This document shows, piece by piece, positions 1 to 9,955 of a DNA stretch of 64,000 bases. How positions within the stretch are numbered: position 1 is the first letter of the stretch; each line of letters starts with the position of its first letter. The notes under the pieces were generated by a model. It made no database searches. It was not told where the DNA came from and saw only the letters and a program-made list of their open reading frames with translations. The position numbers and the translations under genes were made by a program. This DNA is from Athripsodes cinereus. Its lineage: Eukaryota > Arthropoda > Insecta > Trichoptera > Leptoceridae. Where the stretch lies: assembly GCA_947579605.1 (NCBI GenBank), contig OX388322.1:5270001-5334000 (forward strand), given 5' to 3'.

Positions 1-785
1 ACAACCGTGATTAAAGCACATAGTAAAAAAAATCATTAAGGTTTCTACATGTTCTGCGATTATCCGTTAATATTTTACTACACATGTTAATTTTGTCGCG
101 AGCGTAAAATAATTAATAGTAGCAACAAAACAAAAACACTCTAACTGCCTGGATAAATAAATTAATGTCTTGTAGTCAATAAAAATTCAACTCAATACAG
201 GATTTCTGCGTAAAACCTTGCAGATTGAAAGAAAAGTAGTAACTTTAATTGTCTTCAATTTTATAGCGTGCTATAAAGAGGAAATAATAATATGTTGAGA
301 TTCGAAAGACATAAAATGAACTATAACAGAGGACATGTACAGTACAGGAGAGATTTACGCAATACATCGTCATGACCAGATGCTGGAACAAGCTTTGAAA
401 GAGGGCTGAAGACGCACGTTTTTGCTGGGAGTTTCGGGTCATAGACGCGGTGTACGGCGCCGGTCATGTTATGAGTAAACGGCGCTTTACAAATTGTCCA
501 TATATTGTATATGACCTGGTCATGTTCAAAAGTGTATTCTTTCTTTTGACTTTGTTTCATAACTGTACATTTTTTAATATTATGTACAGGAGTGAATCTG
601 AGTTTGTAATTAATCCATATTCACACTGTATGCTTGTGACGTGAAAGTGGAATAGGTCGGTAGTGGGAGGGTTTTGCCTAGAATCTCTCGATAAAAAGTC
701 TGAGACTAAAACAGCAGGTCATTGGTACCGGCCTCCTCCATTGTCAACATTTTTTTTATACTTTTTATGTCGTGAAAAAAATAAC
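1..785. other. no gene recognised
   Basis: Open frames here are all under 80 codons and overlap one another on both strands with no recognisable motif. I see no repeat family member until about position 786. Confidence 0.5.
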
Positions 786-838
786 CTACATGCTCATTCT
801 ATGCAGCTGGTCTACTGATTACCCCACTTGCAGAAAAC
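786..838 (+). repeat. Rep-1 fragment
   Basis: A short piece matching the 3' third of Rep-1 (ATGCAGCTGGTCT, then a CCCCACTTG block). The 5' part and the TAG tail are missing. Confidence 0.5.
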
Positions 839-939
839 CAAGGATTGTATATGATTTTTGAAATCAATGCAATTTACCCATATTTAGTGATTTGTGATGC
901 GATTATGATACATTTTTTATTTAATTATTTATTTTATTT

Positions 940-1080
940 ATTTATTTATTTATTCTTCACTGTACATTGATTACAAGCACATTCACACAAAAATACATTT
1001 AAAACAAATACAATCATACAATCTACAGAGTATACAGAGGGCGAGTTTATCGCAGAGACACAATTTCTTTCAACAAACCC
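940..1080 (-). mobile_element. LINE 3' end, UTR-A family
   Basis: On the minus strand this ends in TAAA repeats, read here as TTTATTTATTTATTTATT at the left edge. It shares the block CACTGTACATTG and the block GAGGGCGAGTTTATCGC with the copy at 61.5 kb, and a looser match with copies at 18.8, 40.0, 52.6 and 54.6 kb. It is a 5'-truncated 3' untranslated end with no coding sequence left. Confidence 0.55.
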
Positions 1081-1164
1081 AATTTCATATAACTTTCACA
1101 TAAAGAAAATCTTAAAGGAAGGAAAGAGGAGGTAAAAAACGAGAAGAATAGGTAGTATTAATCA

Positions 1165-1385
1165 CTCACCAAGTCGTTTTTGAGTGTCCTGTAAAAAGCA
1201 GGTTTTCGAGAATATAAAGACATTTGACATCTTAATTTAAGCGATGAAGTTTGCCACCCAACCTGAATGTCTTGACTTTTTGGAAGGCACAGATAAAACG
1301 GCTTGCATGTTTATTATATGCAGCTAGTCTGCTGACTACCCCACTTGTGGAATATGCCGTGATGGTACAATAGTAGCAGTAATAT
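1165..1385 (+). repeat. Rep-1 copy, nearly full length
   Basis: Contains the ordered Rep-1 blocks: GAGTGTCCTGTAAAAAGCAG, then AAGACATTTGACATCTTAA, then TTTGCCACCCA, then GCATGTTTATTATATGCAG, then TATGCCGTGATGG and an irregular TAG tail. It matches the copies at 29.8 and 47.4 kb along its whole length. Confidence 0.7.
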
Positions 1386-1912
1386 AAATATTTTATTTTT
1401 ACTCCTTTTTTGCTTGTGAAATAGTTTGAATACCACTATCTACTCGTACAGAAATAATAAATTTAAAAAAAAAAGATTACATAAACGTTAAGTTTTTGGG
1501 CGGTAGAAATGTTCAAGCACAAAACTCGTTGATTTTACAAAGCATTAATGTAAGTTTATAATAGTGAGTACTACCGATACAAAATACAATACAAAGATTT
1601 CGAAAATCGAACGACAAGAGACGATCGCGATGATACGTCGTAACTAAGCAAGACTATACAACAATTTTATCAAGAAGTCGTAAATCTGTAACTGGTATTG
1701 AAAAAGTTAAGTACGTATGTAGTTATAGATGACAAACTTTTTATACACAATAGAAAAAAAATGCATGGCAAAAAAATAAAATATTAAATCTCCATATTAT
1801 AGTCAAAGTTAGTTGTCGACCGGCGATAGGTACCTGGTGGAAGTGAATGTAGAAAAAATATGATGCAATGATGAACAGTGCTAAGGCAAAGATTTCGACA
1901 ACTTAGATATAT
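1386..1912. other. no gene recognised; short dispersed motif
   Basis: Nothing coding. Near 1815-1850 lies a copy of a short motif around GGTACCTGGTGGAAGT, which recurs in either orientation near 4.0, 22.4, 22.8 and 63.1 kb. Confidence 0.4.
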
Positions 1913-1914
1913 AT

Positions 1915-2012
1915 ATACCTCTTTCACAATACACTGTTCTCTTCATAATGACATTAGAGCGTTGAAAATGTAATGGGTAGAGGTAACGACTCAATAGGTG
2001 GAAAGGAGTAAA
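1915..2012 (+). mobile_element. LINE-G C-terminal stub, diverged
   Basis: Aligns with the LINE-G copies at 19.9, 22.5 and 48.5 kb through CTCTTTCACAATACACTGTT and the following lines, with many substitutions. It is an old 5'-truncated copy with no open frame. Confidence 0.45.
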
Positions 2013-2078
2013 ATAGGCTGGCTTACTTTATCACTGATGTTAGAATTTGTTAAATTAAGCCAATGCCATAAAATAATT

Positions 2079-2245
2079 GAGTTTTTCGGTAGCCTGGAAG
2101 TAGAGTACCGGCTTCATGAATATGAGGTTCGCGGCTCGATCCCAGGTGCCGGCAAACTCCGCTTTCACAACACAAGCTTTAAGGTTACTGTGAAAGGTTG
2201 TATTTATGTTCAGAATGAAAACCTACATACATCTTTTTTAAAAAG
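2079..2245 (+). mobile_element. SINE-A copy (tRNA-derived)
   Basis: The head TTTCGGTAGCCTGGAAGTAG resembles a pol III A box. CGGCTCGATCCC (about 2132-2143) resembles a B box with one change from GGTTCGATCCC. The tRNA-unrelated body has the family blocks GTGCCGGCAAACTCC and TTACTGTGAAAGGTTG. The 3' hairpin segment is degraded compared with the copy at 23.4 kb. Confidence 0.7.
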
Positions 2246-2725
2246 AAATCCTTTTTATAGCACACTGAAAATTTTACAGGAATGTGTAGAAAACCTATCC
2301 CATTGTCTGGAGTTTTTTATATCTTTTAAAATAAAATTATTTTTGTTATTGTATAAAAAATATAACAAAATATAAAATAATATCTTTAATTTCTTGTTTT
2401 CACTTAACCCACATAAGGTATAATAGAATCATCTTTAACCCATTAAGGCCGACAAGGAAATATCAGAAGGAGAGAGTTTATGTTGTATTATGATATTATT
2501 TTTATAAAAAGAAATAAAACTACATACAAACAAAGTATGTTTACAAGATAATGCACAACAGGATATCAATTAGAGTAACCTGAGATGATACCTCAGCAAA
2601 ACTGTTTTATGATACCTACATCAAAATAATATGCTTTATGTGGGGGTTGTCGTAAAGGACAGTTTTACCAAAAATAATATGTATTTAAATTTGGTTTTGA
2701 AATTACATGTAGGGAAGAATGCTAG
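2246..2725. other. no gene recognised
   Basis: AT-rich DNA without a coding or family signal that I can support. Confidence 0.4.
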
Positions 2726-2727
2726 GT

Positions 2728-2850
2728 ATTTTTAAAATGCCTTGTACAAGAAATTTCACATCTTCAATTCAGCGATGAGAATATGCCACCTATTGTGAAT
2801 GTTTGTAAAATTTATTGGCACAGAAAGGATGAACTACAGGTTTCTTATTT
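2728..2850 (+). repeat. Rep-1 fragment, diverged
   Basis: Matches the middle of Rep-1 (CATCTTCAATTCAGCGATGA, then ATTGGCACAGAAAGG). The 3' part is missing and divergence is high. Confidence 0.5.
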
Positions 2851-2855
2851 ATTTA

Positions 2856-3160
2856 TTTGCACATCATCATTATAATAATAGTAACTAGACAACTTTTTTA
2901 AGATGCCCCGTTTTGTGTAAAAACCACCGCAAGGGCCCATTCAAGAATCATAACACCTCCTAAACGATAGGGTTTTTAACCTCACCTTGAACACCTCCAC
3001 AATTTCCAGAGTCCGTAAATCATAGGGAATTTTGTTCCACATCAACGGACCAGCCAAACAAAAGGCACGGTCAACATAGTTAGCCAGACCCCCTCTACGC
3101 GGCACCACAACTCTATTGACAGAGCTACGTATGTTAAATAACAGTGTTTGCAAAACAATA
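2856..3160 (-). pseudogene. LINE-N reverse-transcriptase C-terminal tail
   Basis: The open frame from 3153 down to 2941 encodes the end of a CR1/Jockey-group reverse transcriptase polyprotein. It has the typical order of a basic NRVVVPRR stretch, then GPLMWNKIPYDLR, then VFKVRLK near the stop. Downstream on this strand comes a short untranslated end and then TAAA-type repeats at about 2856-2870. A second 3' end of the same family lies on the plus strand at about 21.1 kb, sharing GGAGGTGTTATGATTCTT. The RT core is absent, so this is a 5'-truncated insertion, not a host gene. Confidence 0.6.
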
Positions 3161-3194
3161 CAAAATTTTAAATACTAAGACGATTTATGTAGGG

Positions 3195-3412
3195 GCAAGA
3201 CAATCACTATCACTATGAAGTGATTTCTTCTATCTAACCACGATTTTTTTATATGAAGTTAGTATGTTGGCTACTTCACGCGTAGGAAATGCAGTGGTGG
3301 TATGAATTAATTTATTAATTATAATTAGATATTTAAAACTTCAAAAGTAAACCTAATTTATTTAAATGGTTAGATGGAAGAAATCACTATAAAGTGATAA
3401 TCTCGCCACTGC
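3195..3412. repeat. inverted repeat pair, possible MITE
   Basis: The arm at about 3205-3245 (AGTGATTTCTTCTATCTAAC) is repeated inverted at about 3365-3408 (GTTAGATGGAAGAAATCACT). The spacer holds a Rep-1-like scrap near 3254-3302. A single arm of the same sequence occurs at 55.5 kb (GCAGTGGCGAGATTATCACT). Confidence 0.5.
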
Positions 3413-3429
3413 ATATCATCACATTTTTT

Positions 3430-3985
3430 TCTTATGTAAACTGATATGTTGATTTTGTTATGTAAATGATGATGTACAAGAAGTTTAAAATAAAAAAAAA
3501 AAAAATACAATTTCAAAACAATAGATTATGTTAATGTGACACAGTTGAAGTGAGCTCCCACCAATGTATAATCAAAACTTTATAAACATAACGTAGGTAT
3601 TCTAAAAATAAAAAAAAAAATCCAAACCATAGACACAAATTATGATAGTAGTACGGAATAATTCCGCATCGAACAACTAGGTCTTTGATTAAAGATGGTA
3701 TTAATTTTTTTTCCTAGAAACCTAAGAATATCGTAACGTAAACATTTGAAATAAAACAAATTGCAAGTTGAAAAAACAGTGTGTGTTTTTAATAATAATA
3801 ATCTAATATAATGAATTTCCGCAAAGTTAAACACGAAAATATAGAATATATAAATTTGTTTTTTTATTGTAAAATGTACCTCAATTTAATTACCATAAAC
3901 AAAACATTGACGTTTAATACTTCCACATTGACTAAATATGTATAGGTCAATGTACAAATACTAAATATACCTTAGTTATTTATTT
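3430..3985. other. no gene recognised
   Basis: AT-rich, with A-runs near 3490 and 3610. No supported feature. Confidence 0.4.
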
Positions 3986-4018
3986 TTATTTATTTAACAT
4001 AACCTTCCACCAAGTACC

Positions 4019-4402
4019 GTCGGTTGAAAAAATATTCTTCTTCTTCTGTAGGTGCCCTGTCAGGTCCCCCCGACATTGGCGATCACTCTGGCATAGGCTT
4101 CTCGGTCTTGCGCTGTCTGGAATAACTCCTCCACGCCTCTCATTCCAGTCCAATCTCGTATATTGCGCAGCCACGATGTCTGCCTTCTGGCAGCTCCCCG
4201 ACGTCCCTCTATCTTGACTGTCATAATCAAACGCAGAATGTGGTACTTTTCTCCACGCTTTATATGACCCAGATACATATGAGATCTTATGCACTTTGAC
4301 ATCCAAAAGGAGTTCTCTGTCAATTCCAGCTCTTGTTAACACCTCTACATTTGTGACCCTATCAGTCCAATGAGTGCGAAGCATTCTTCTATGAAGCCAC
4401 AT
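4019..4402 (-). pseudogene. LINE-D reverse-transcriptase C-terminal tail, frameshifted
   Basis: Two overlapping minus-strand frames together give the end of an endonuclease/reverse-transcriptase type LINE protein. The upstream frame starts near 4402 with WLHRRMLRTHWTDRVTN. A frameshift near 4310 moves the match to the frame running to about 4060, which contains EKYHILRLI, GRRGAARRQTSWLRNIRDW and ends in IANVGGT then stop. A GAA-repeat tail follows at about 4036-4047. These motifs are typical of the region after the RT domain in RTE-like arthropod LINEs; the exact clade is not determined. A second, shorter copy lies at 46.8 kb. Confidence 0.7.
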
Positions 4403-5460
4403 TCCAAAAATATTAATTACACTTAATTTTACTGAACAATTTTTTCTTTTCGCTTATTTTTTATTTAGGTCATAATTATGTCAAAACAATTAATATTTCA
4501 ACATCAATTCATTCATTCATCATTCATCAGTAAAGTCATTTACAAATTATACCTATTTTTTTTAAAGATGTTGGTTTTTGGGTTTTTGCAATAAAATCAA
4601 ATACAACCTTATACACCTTTCACAGAAAGCTTTAAATTTTGCTTATGTTTTCGGCATTCACATTTTAGATTAACGGTTATAGATTAACGCTCGTTAATGG
4701 TGGACGCTCCACCGAAACCGCGGTAGCAAATAAAAAGCTCAAAAAATAACAATAATTACATAATAATCTAAAAAAATCATATCAACAGCTTTAAATTTAT
4801 TTAATTTAATTTAAAAATTTATTTATTTCAATTTATTAATTTAATTTAATAATTAAATTTAAAAAAAAAATATATAAAAAAAAATTCAACTAAGTTATTG
4901 CTTCGTTCTTTCTTCATTTTGCAAAGCGCCGGATAACGGGTGAATCGAGAGAAAATTGCTTATCCAAACAATATTTAAGAATTTAGAGAAAAAAATAGGT
5001 GATGAAATAAAACATGTGAATACCCATTAATGTATCACATTTTCATTAAGACACCTTATAGCTTGGGAACACGCTGAGGGAACTAATAGGTTGAACTTTT
5101 TTATGTATTTTTCGTGCGAAATTACCTACTCACTAATGTACGTTTTGTTCGGAAGAATTGGAAGAAATCATCTTAAACTTCCGGCAGGAAGGTCTATCTA
5201 ACAAACCAAACAATGAAACTTTTTTGTGTTTACTTTTGAAAAAAACCTAAAGTATACAAAAACTATTTTTCCGGAATCACAGTATCCAAGTTTGTTAAAT
5301 AAGAAATACCCGTTCATCCATCTATACCCTCACGACACGGACCATAAATGTGGGGTAGTCTCTGTGTCACACACAATACGATATTCAGAATGGATGTCTG
5401 TCCTTTATTTAACACAAAATAACTTAAAATTATGAGAGATCTATTCTATTCCGTGATTTA
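4403..5460. other. no gene recognised
   Basis: AT-rich stretch with homopolymer runs around 4800-4880. Apart from the SINE-A 3' scrap at 4558-4640 nothing is supported. Confidence 0.4.
4558..4640 (-). mobile_element. SINE-A 3' fragment
   Basis: Carries the SINE-A 3' blocks in reverse orientation (TACAACCTTATACACCTTTC, then AGAAAGCTTTAAA). The tRNA-like head is absent. Confidence 0.5.
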
Positions 5461-5464
5461 ACTT

Positions 5465-5640
5465 TTACACAGCATCACGGCATTTCCCACAAATGGGGCA
5501 GCCAGCGGAATTACTGGATGTAATACATGCATAGGTCGTCCTCTCCCTACCAATAGAATTTAAGACATTCAGGATGGGTGGCATGTCTTGTTGTTGAGCT
5601 GAAGATGTTAAACGTCTTATATGGAATGCTCGAGAAATCC
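5465..5640 (-). repeat. Rep-1 copy
   Basis: Reverse-orientation Rep-1: CATCACGGCATTTCCCACAA, then GGGGCAGCCAGC, then AAGACATTCAGGATGGGTGG. The 5' portion is degraded. Confidence 0.6.
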
Positions 5641-5762
5641 ACAGTCAAAATGCAAAAAATAAAATAATTTAGTACCTACATAATTGAACCACTTCTTCCC
5701 ACGACACTTCAAAAGTTCTGATTGAGAATGCCTATTCACTGTGCCGGTGTTTAGGTAGTAGA

Positions 5763-6592
5763 ATTCCATAATGAAATTAAATAAATGTTTTCTTCTACTA
5801 TATTATGTTCTTTATTGAGAGAGATATACATACGCGGGGTAGGCAGAAAGGATCGAGCGCCACTTCCTTCTATCCTTGCATACATCTTTCGCTTCCGTCA
5901 CTGTCATACAATTCCTCATGCACGCTCTCCTGTTCAATGTGCTCAACACGTGATCGACCTGTAGGGTTTGATTTAAATGATCTTGCCATTTGATCCTCGG
6001 ACGTCCACGTCTCCGAGCACCATTCCTCTCAGCCAAATATATCTTCTTACTCATTCTGTCCTCATTCATTCTTTCCATGTGCCCAAACCATCTTAACTTA
6101 TTCACATTCATCCTTGTAACCACACCAACTTTCATTCCACATTCCTTTCGTATATCACTGTTACGCAAACGATCTCTCAGACTTTTACCACACATCCTTC
6201 TCAACGATCTCATTTCTACTGCATTTATGCCACTTTCGTCCTTCTTTAACCATGTCCACGTCTCACTTGCATACATAAGTGTTGGCACTAAGAAAGCAGA
6301 GTGCACCAATCTTTTAGTTGTGGTAGATATGTTTCTATTCGCAATTATTGGTCAGATTGCACCATTTACCTTATTGCCAGCAACTTTTCTCCTTTCAATA
6401 TCGCTTTCACATTCCCCATCTCTCGTGAACAAACTACCTAAGTACACACATTCGTCAAATTGCTCTAACAGACATCCTTCGTGATATAAAGACATCGTCA
6501 ATATTTATGTCCTTATAAGATGAAAGACGTCTCTCTAAATAAAGAACACGTAGGTAGTAAAAAAAACTTTGTTTTTTTAATTTCATTAGGAA
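5763..6592. repeat. inverted-repeat arms flanking a LINE-C fragment
   Basis: The sequence at 5763-5825 (AATGAAATTAAATAAATG, later GTTCTTTATTGAGAGAGA) recurs inverted at 6527-6592 with moderate divergence. A single third copy lies at 47824-47885. The space between the arms is filled almost completely by a LINE-C fragment. Either a fold-back element carries a LINE piece, or the LINE inserted inside such an element. Confidence 0.4.
5820..6480 (-). pseudogene. LINE-C reverse-transcriptase C-terminal half
   Basis: Minus-strand coding sequence for the region after the RT domain of a non-LTR retrotransposon. The longest frame runs from 6309 to 5812 (165 residues) with LVPTLMYASETWTWLKKDES, RSLRRMCGKSLRDR, KLRWFGHMERMNEDRM, RRRGRPRIKWQDHLNQ and KDVCKDRRKWRSILSAYP. 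Similarity continues upstream to about 6480 (FDECVYLGSLFTRDGECESD) across an in-frame stop, so the copy is inactive. No YADD catalytic block is present. The closest copy in the window is at 43.1-43.6 kb, and shorter relatives lie at 16.4, 24.9, 30.7, 45.5 and 52.4 kb. Confidence 0.75.
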
Positions 6593-6680
6593 TGTCGTTT
6601 ATTCTGTTCTCATTTGGAAGAGATCAGTTAAATTATAACTCTTTTTGATAAGAAGAAGTTGAATAAATTATAAATAAAAC

Positions 6681-6875
6681 ACTTATTTATATTATATCCA
6701 CAGTGACTTTTTATTAGACGCGAGCCGGCTTTCAAGAGCTTCCGCTCTAATCATCAGGCTAGCGAAAAGTTTTTTTCGCTTTTACACTTTTCACTAGCCT
6801 GATCATTAGAGTGGAAGCTCTTGAAAGCCGGCTCGCGTCTAATAAAAAGTCACTGTGGATATAATATAAATAAGT
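6681..6875. repeat. near-perfect palindrome, fold-back element
   Basis: Two 90-base arms (6681-6770 and 6786-6875) are inverted copies differing at about 3 positions, separated by a 15-base loop. The arm contains CGCGAGCCGGCTTTCAAGAG. No clear target duplication is seen at the edges. One arm recurs alone at about 22.7 kb and, diverged, at about 62.9 kb, so the sequence is a mobile family and not a unique palindrome. Confidence 0.75.
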
Positions 6876-7354
6876 TTTTTCTCAAATGAAAGGTAAAAGG
6901 AAGAAATGCCAGATAGAAATTCTATATTTTATCATAATGATTTCACACCTTAAATCAACACTGTGTAAGATATAATGATTCAATTACGGAGAACAATAAA
7001 ATCATGAATACTAATATGAAATGAGATAAATTATTTCTAAATATTTAACAGGAGGCATTGTTACAAAACACACACCCACCCACACACACATGCACACACA
7101 ATGAAAATGAGAAAAAGATAATGGTATTTTGGTAGTTAAACTAATATAAAACAATATATTATTAAATATAATATTAAACAAGCAAATAAACTAACAAAAG
7201 TAATATCAATATTATGCTAATGAGATTATGGGCCGTTAAATTAAATCTCTACTACACCCAACTGTAGCCGGGCACTTTATTATATTTTTTATGTTTATAA
7301 TAATTTTGGATTTTTTTTTATATTAGGTATATTTGAACGGTTCATTCATTCATT
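6876..7354. other. no gene; CA microsatellite
   Basis: Contains an imperfect CA repeat at about 7068-7100. No other supported feature. Confidence 0.5.
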
Positions 7355-7570
7355 CACATCATCACGGTAACGTGGGGTGGCCAGCTAGCCAACTTCATTT
7401 AATGAACATGCAAGGAGCCTTCCTCGTGCCAATAGAAGTTCAGAAATTAAGGATGGGTGGCAAATTACCTCATCGCTAAGTAGAAGATGATGAATGTCTT
7501 AATACGCTTTAAAGGAAACACGAAAACTTACAGAAAAGAGTGGGAATACTATTCTTCAACGGTAATTCCA
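7355..7570 (-). repeat. Rep-1 copy, nearly full length
   Basis: Reverse orientation. Runs from ATCACGGTAACGTGGGGTGG through GGATGGGTGGCAAATTACCT to the 5' block GAAAACTTACAGAAAAGAGT. Confidence 0.6.
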
Positions 7571-7579
7571 CGGCTGTAA

Positions 7580-8150
7580 ACGATTAGTCCCTTATATATA
7601 ATGAGTTAAAATCCATTGGATTGGTCTGCAACGAGTTTGGTTTTTCTTCTCCATTCGTCTCTATTCTCAGCCAGTCTCTTTAGCTCTACGTATGAGCCGC
7701 AGTTCATGTCTCTCTTCAGTCGGTCCATAATATATGCGTCTCTTGGTCGGCCTCTGCCATTTGTCCCCTCGGTCTTACCCTCTGCGATGGCGATGAGTAG
7801 TCCTGGGTGCCTGATGTTGTGGCCAATCCAGTTAGCTCGTTGTTGGCTGATTCTCTTAAGGAGTTGCCTTTTTTCGCCTACCCTGGTTAATACTTCTTCA
7901 TTTTCGACGTGCTCCGACCAATGGATCTTAAGCATGCGTCTGTAGCACCACATCTCAAAGGCCGCCAACCGTCCGCTTTCACTCTTGCTGATGGTCCATG
8001 TCTCACAACCATAAAGCAGAATGCTCTTCCTTACGCTTAAGTCAATATTTGGGGATTCCAATATCTTTGATTTTTTGTTAAAGGCAATCCTTGCCTGGTT
8101 TATTCTGCTTACAATTTCTGCTTTGGAGCGTCCATCCTGGTTTATTTTAT
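7580..8150 (-). pseudogene. LINE-E 3' fragment (copy 2)
   Basis: The minus-strand frame from 8184 to 7606 matches the last third of the 591-residue protein at 14.1-15.9 kb nearly residue for residue: CETWTISKSESGRLAAFEMW, RRMLKIHWSEHVENEEVLTR, RISQQRANWIGHNIRHPG, then KTKLVADQSNG before the stop. Compared with that copy, eight residues between LSVRK and SILLYG are deleted and one residue is inserted after DAY. The RT core is missing and similarity ends near 8150 at a TTTA-rich junction, so this is a 5'-truncated insertion. Only about ten bases separate the stop codon from the end of similarity. Confidence 0.8.
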
Positions 8151-8157
8151 TTATTTT

Positions 8158-8190
8158 GGGGTAGGTAGAAAGGACTAGACCCAATTTGTA
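8158..8190 (-). mobile_element. LINE-C 3' end stub
   Basis: GGGGTAGGTAGAAAGGAC matches the reverse of the LINE-C C-terminal codons and stop seen at 5840 and 43140. It abuts the truncated end of the LINE-E copy. Confidence 0.4.
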
Positions 8191-8579
8191 AGTGTTGGGA
8201 CGCCTTTCTCACTTCTTCCAATTAAATTTTGCACAATCTTGCATCGTGTAAAATGGATCTCCAATCGAGAAGTATGATTGATTTCGTCATCTGCAAGTTG
8301 TGCCCAAATCCGGTGAAACAATAAAAAATAAGAAATATTACAAATTAAAAGAAAATGTATACTTTTATCACAGTAAATACGAAAAAATATGCGATTGATA
8401 TCAAAATTTCGTTATTTGGATTCACTCATATTATTTTGGCTGAACAGGATTTTGTCTTGGATTTATTGGTATTTTATTTCCTTCCATATAATATGTATAA
8501 ATTCCAGGATTCGTATATAAAGATTATATAATATGATTTTTATTAATATTTCATACGATGTTGTTGTTATATTAATATA

Positions 8580-9262
8580 ACAATCTTACTAATAATTAAA
8601 CCTGTTTGTAAATATGTATGTATGTGTGTTTATTTGTTCTAAGTTGATAAACCTTTATACTTAGGTCCTCAGAAACATATTATTAAGCAACACTCTTATA
8701 TATCATGTCCATTCAAAAATGTTTCTACATTGTGTGGATAATAGACAAAAATTTGCATGCCATCTGAAATCTTTGGCTTCGAAGATAAATATACAAGGTG
8801 TTAAACTGTCATTTTTCAACCTGACCTGCACAATTTTGCTAAAAACTTTAAAACATAAAACATACAAGTAAGTTTGTCTGAATAGACACAAATCTAATAT
8901 TGCTATTATTTTGCAGATCTTTTTTTTTGCTTTATTTTTTAAAATATGACATTTTAATATTATTGTTAATGGAAATGTGATTTATTTCATTTTTAATTTT
9001 ACAGCGCTCTTGTTTGTAAAATACTGATATGCATGCGAGTATAAAGCTGTCTTTAACAGAGAACATTACAAAAATGTAAGTAAGTGAATAGTTCACGGAT
9101 ATTTTAACGTAAAAAATCTTTGATAAATCACTCAAATGGGTCAAATTTCATCAGGAAAATGCATAAAATTACCATTCGCGTTTTCAATATATTACCATTT
9201 TTACGAGTTCGATGTTGCCACATTTCCCGAGCGAAATCGGGTTTAATATACTAGTCTCTAAT
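8580..9262. mobile_element. dispersed repeat with lepidopteran-type ends
   Basis: The left edge (ATCTTACTAATAATTAAACC, then a TATG-rich stretch) and the right edge (GAGCGAAATCGGGT, then ACTAGT) resemble ends I recall from a very common moth and butterfly repeat. Its class I cannot name. A similar right edge occurs near 59.32 kb (GAGCCAAGCCGGGTAAAAAA). The interior has only short open frames. Confidence 0.35.
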
Positions 9263-9289
9263 AATAATATTCAAATGATATCTAATAAA

Positions 9290-9780
9290 ATAAAATAAAG
9301 TAAATAATACTAAAAATAATAATAATACTAATAAATAATATTTGGAAGAGAATAATGGAGTAGGTACATGATATTAATATGTATATAAATAAATATAATA
9401 ATTTATGTTGTTCGTATGTATGTATGTATGTATGTTTATGAGATAGATGGAAGTTATTATTTTCTACTCACCCAAGGCTATTTACGTTCCAGAAAAAGGA
9501 CTTGAGGGATCCATAGAAGGCAATAAACTGAAATATATGTGAATATTATACAACAATGTGTTTGAAAGATAACATGTTAAAATATGTTCATAATATTATT
9601 ACGATTCATCTCAAACTGTGGTGCGGGACATCTTCCCAATCAGTCGAGTACACAGAACATGATGTTTTTTTTTTTCTTTTACTCCAGCTGCCGTACCTAT
9701 ATTCCATACCTAGATTTAAGCTCTTCTATTTCACTTACTTTTTTTTATTTTTTTTATGTACCAGTTGCGAGACATTTTTG
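9290..9780. other. no gene; TATG microsatellite
   Basis: A TATG tandem repeat lies at about 9413-9434. The rest shows nothing I can support. Confidence 0.5.
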
Positions 9781-9784
9781 TGAA

Positions 9785-9955
9785 TTGTACTACTACTACT
9801 ACTATACCATCACGGCATATCCCACAAGTGGGGTAGCCATCAAACCAGCTGCATGTAAAAAACATGCAAATCGTTCTCTCCATGATAACATAAAATTAAA
9901 ATATTCAGCATAGTTTGCCAAACTCATCTCTAAGTTTAGGGTGTAAAATGTCTAT
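9785..9955 (-). repeat. Rep-1 copy
   Basis: Reverse orientation. A TAC repeat tail (9789-9804) is followed by ACCATCACGGCATATCCCAC and TGGGGTAGCCATC, with a diverged middle. Confidence 0.65.

Noticed and set aside
5990..6484. 164-codon plus-strand frame
   Set aside because: Antisense of the LINE-C coding fragment; the same shadow appears at 43293-43706.
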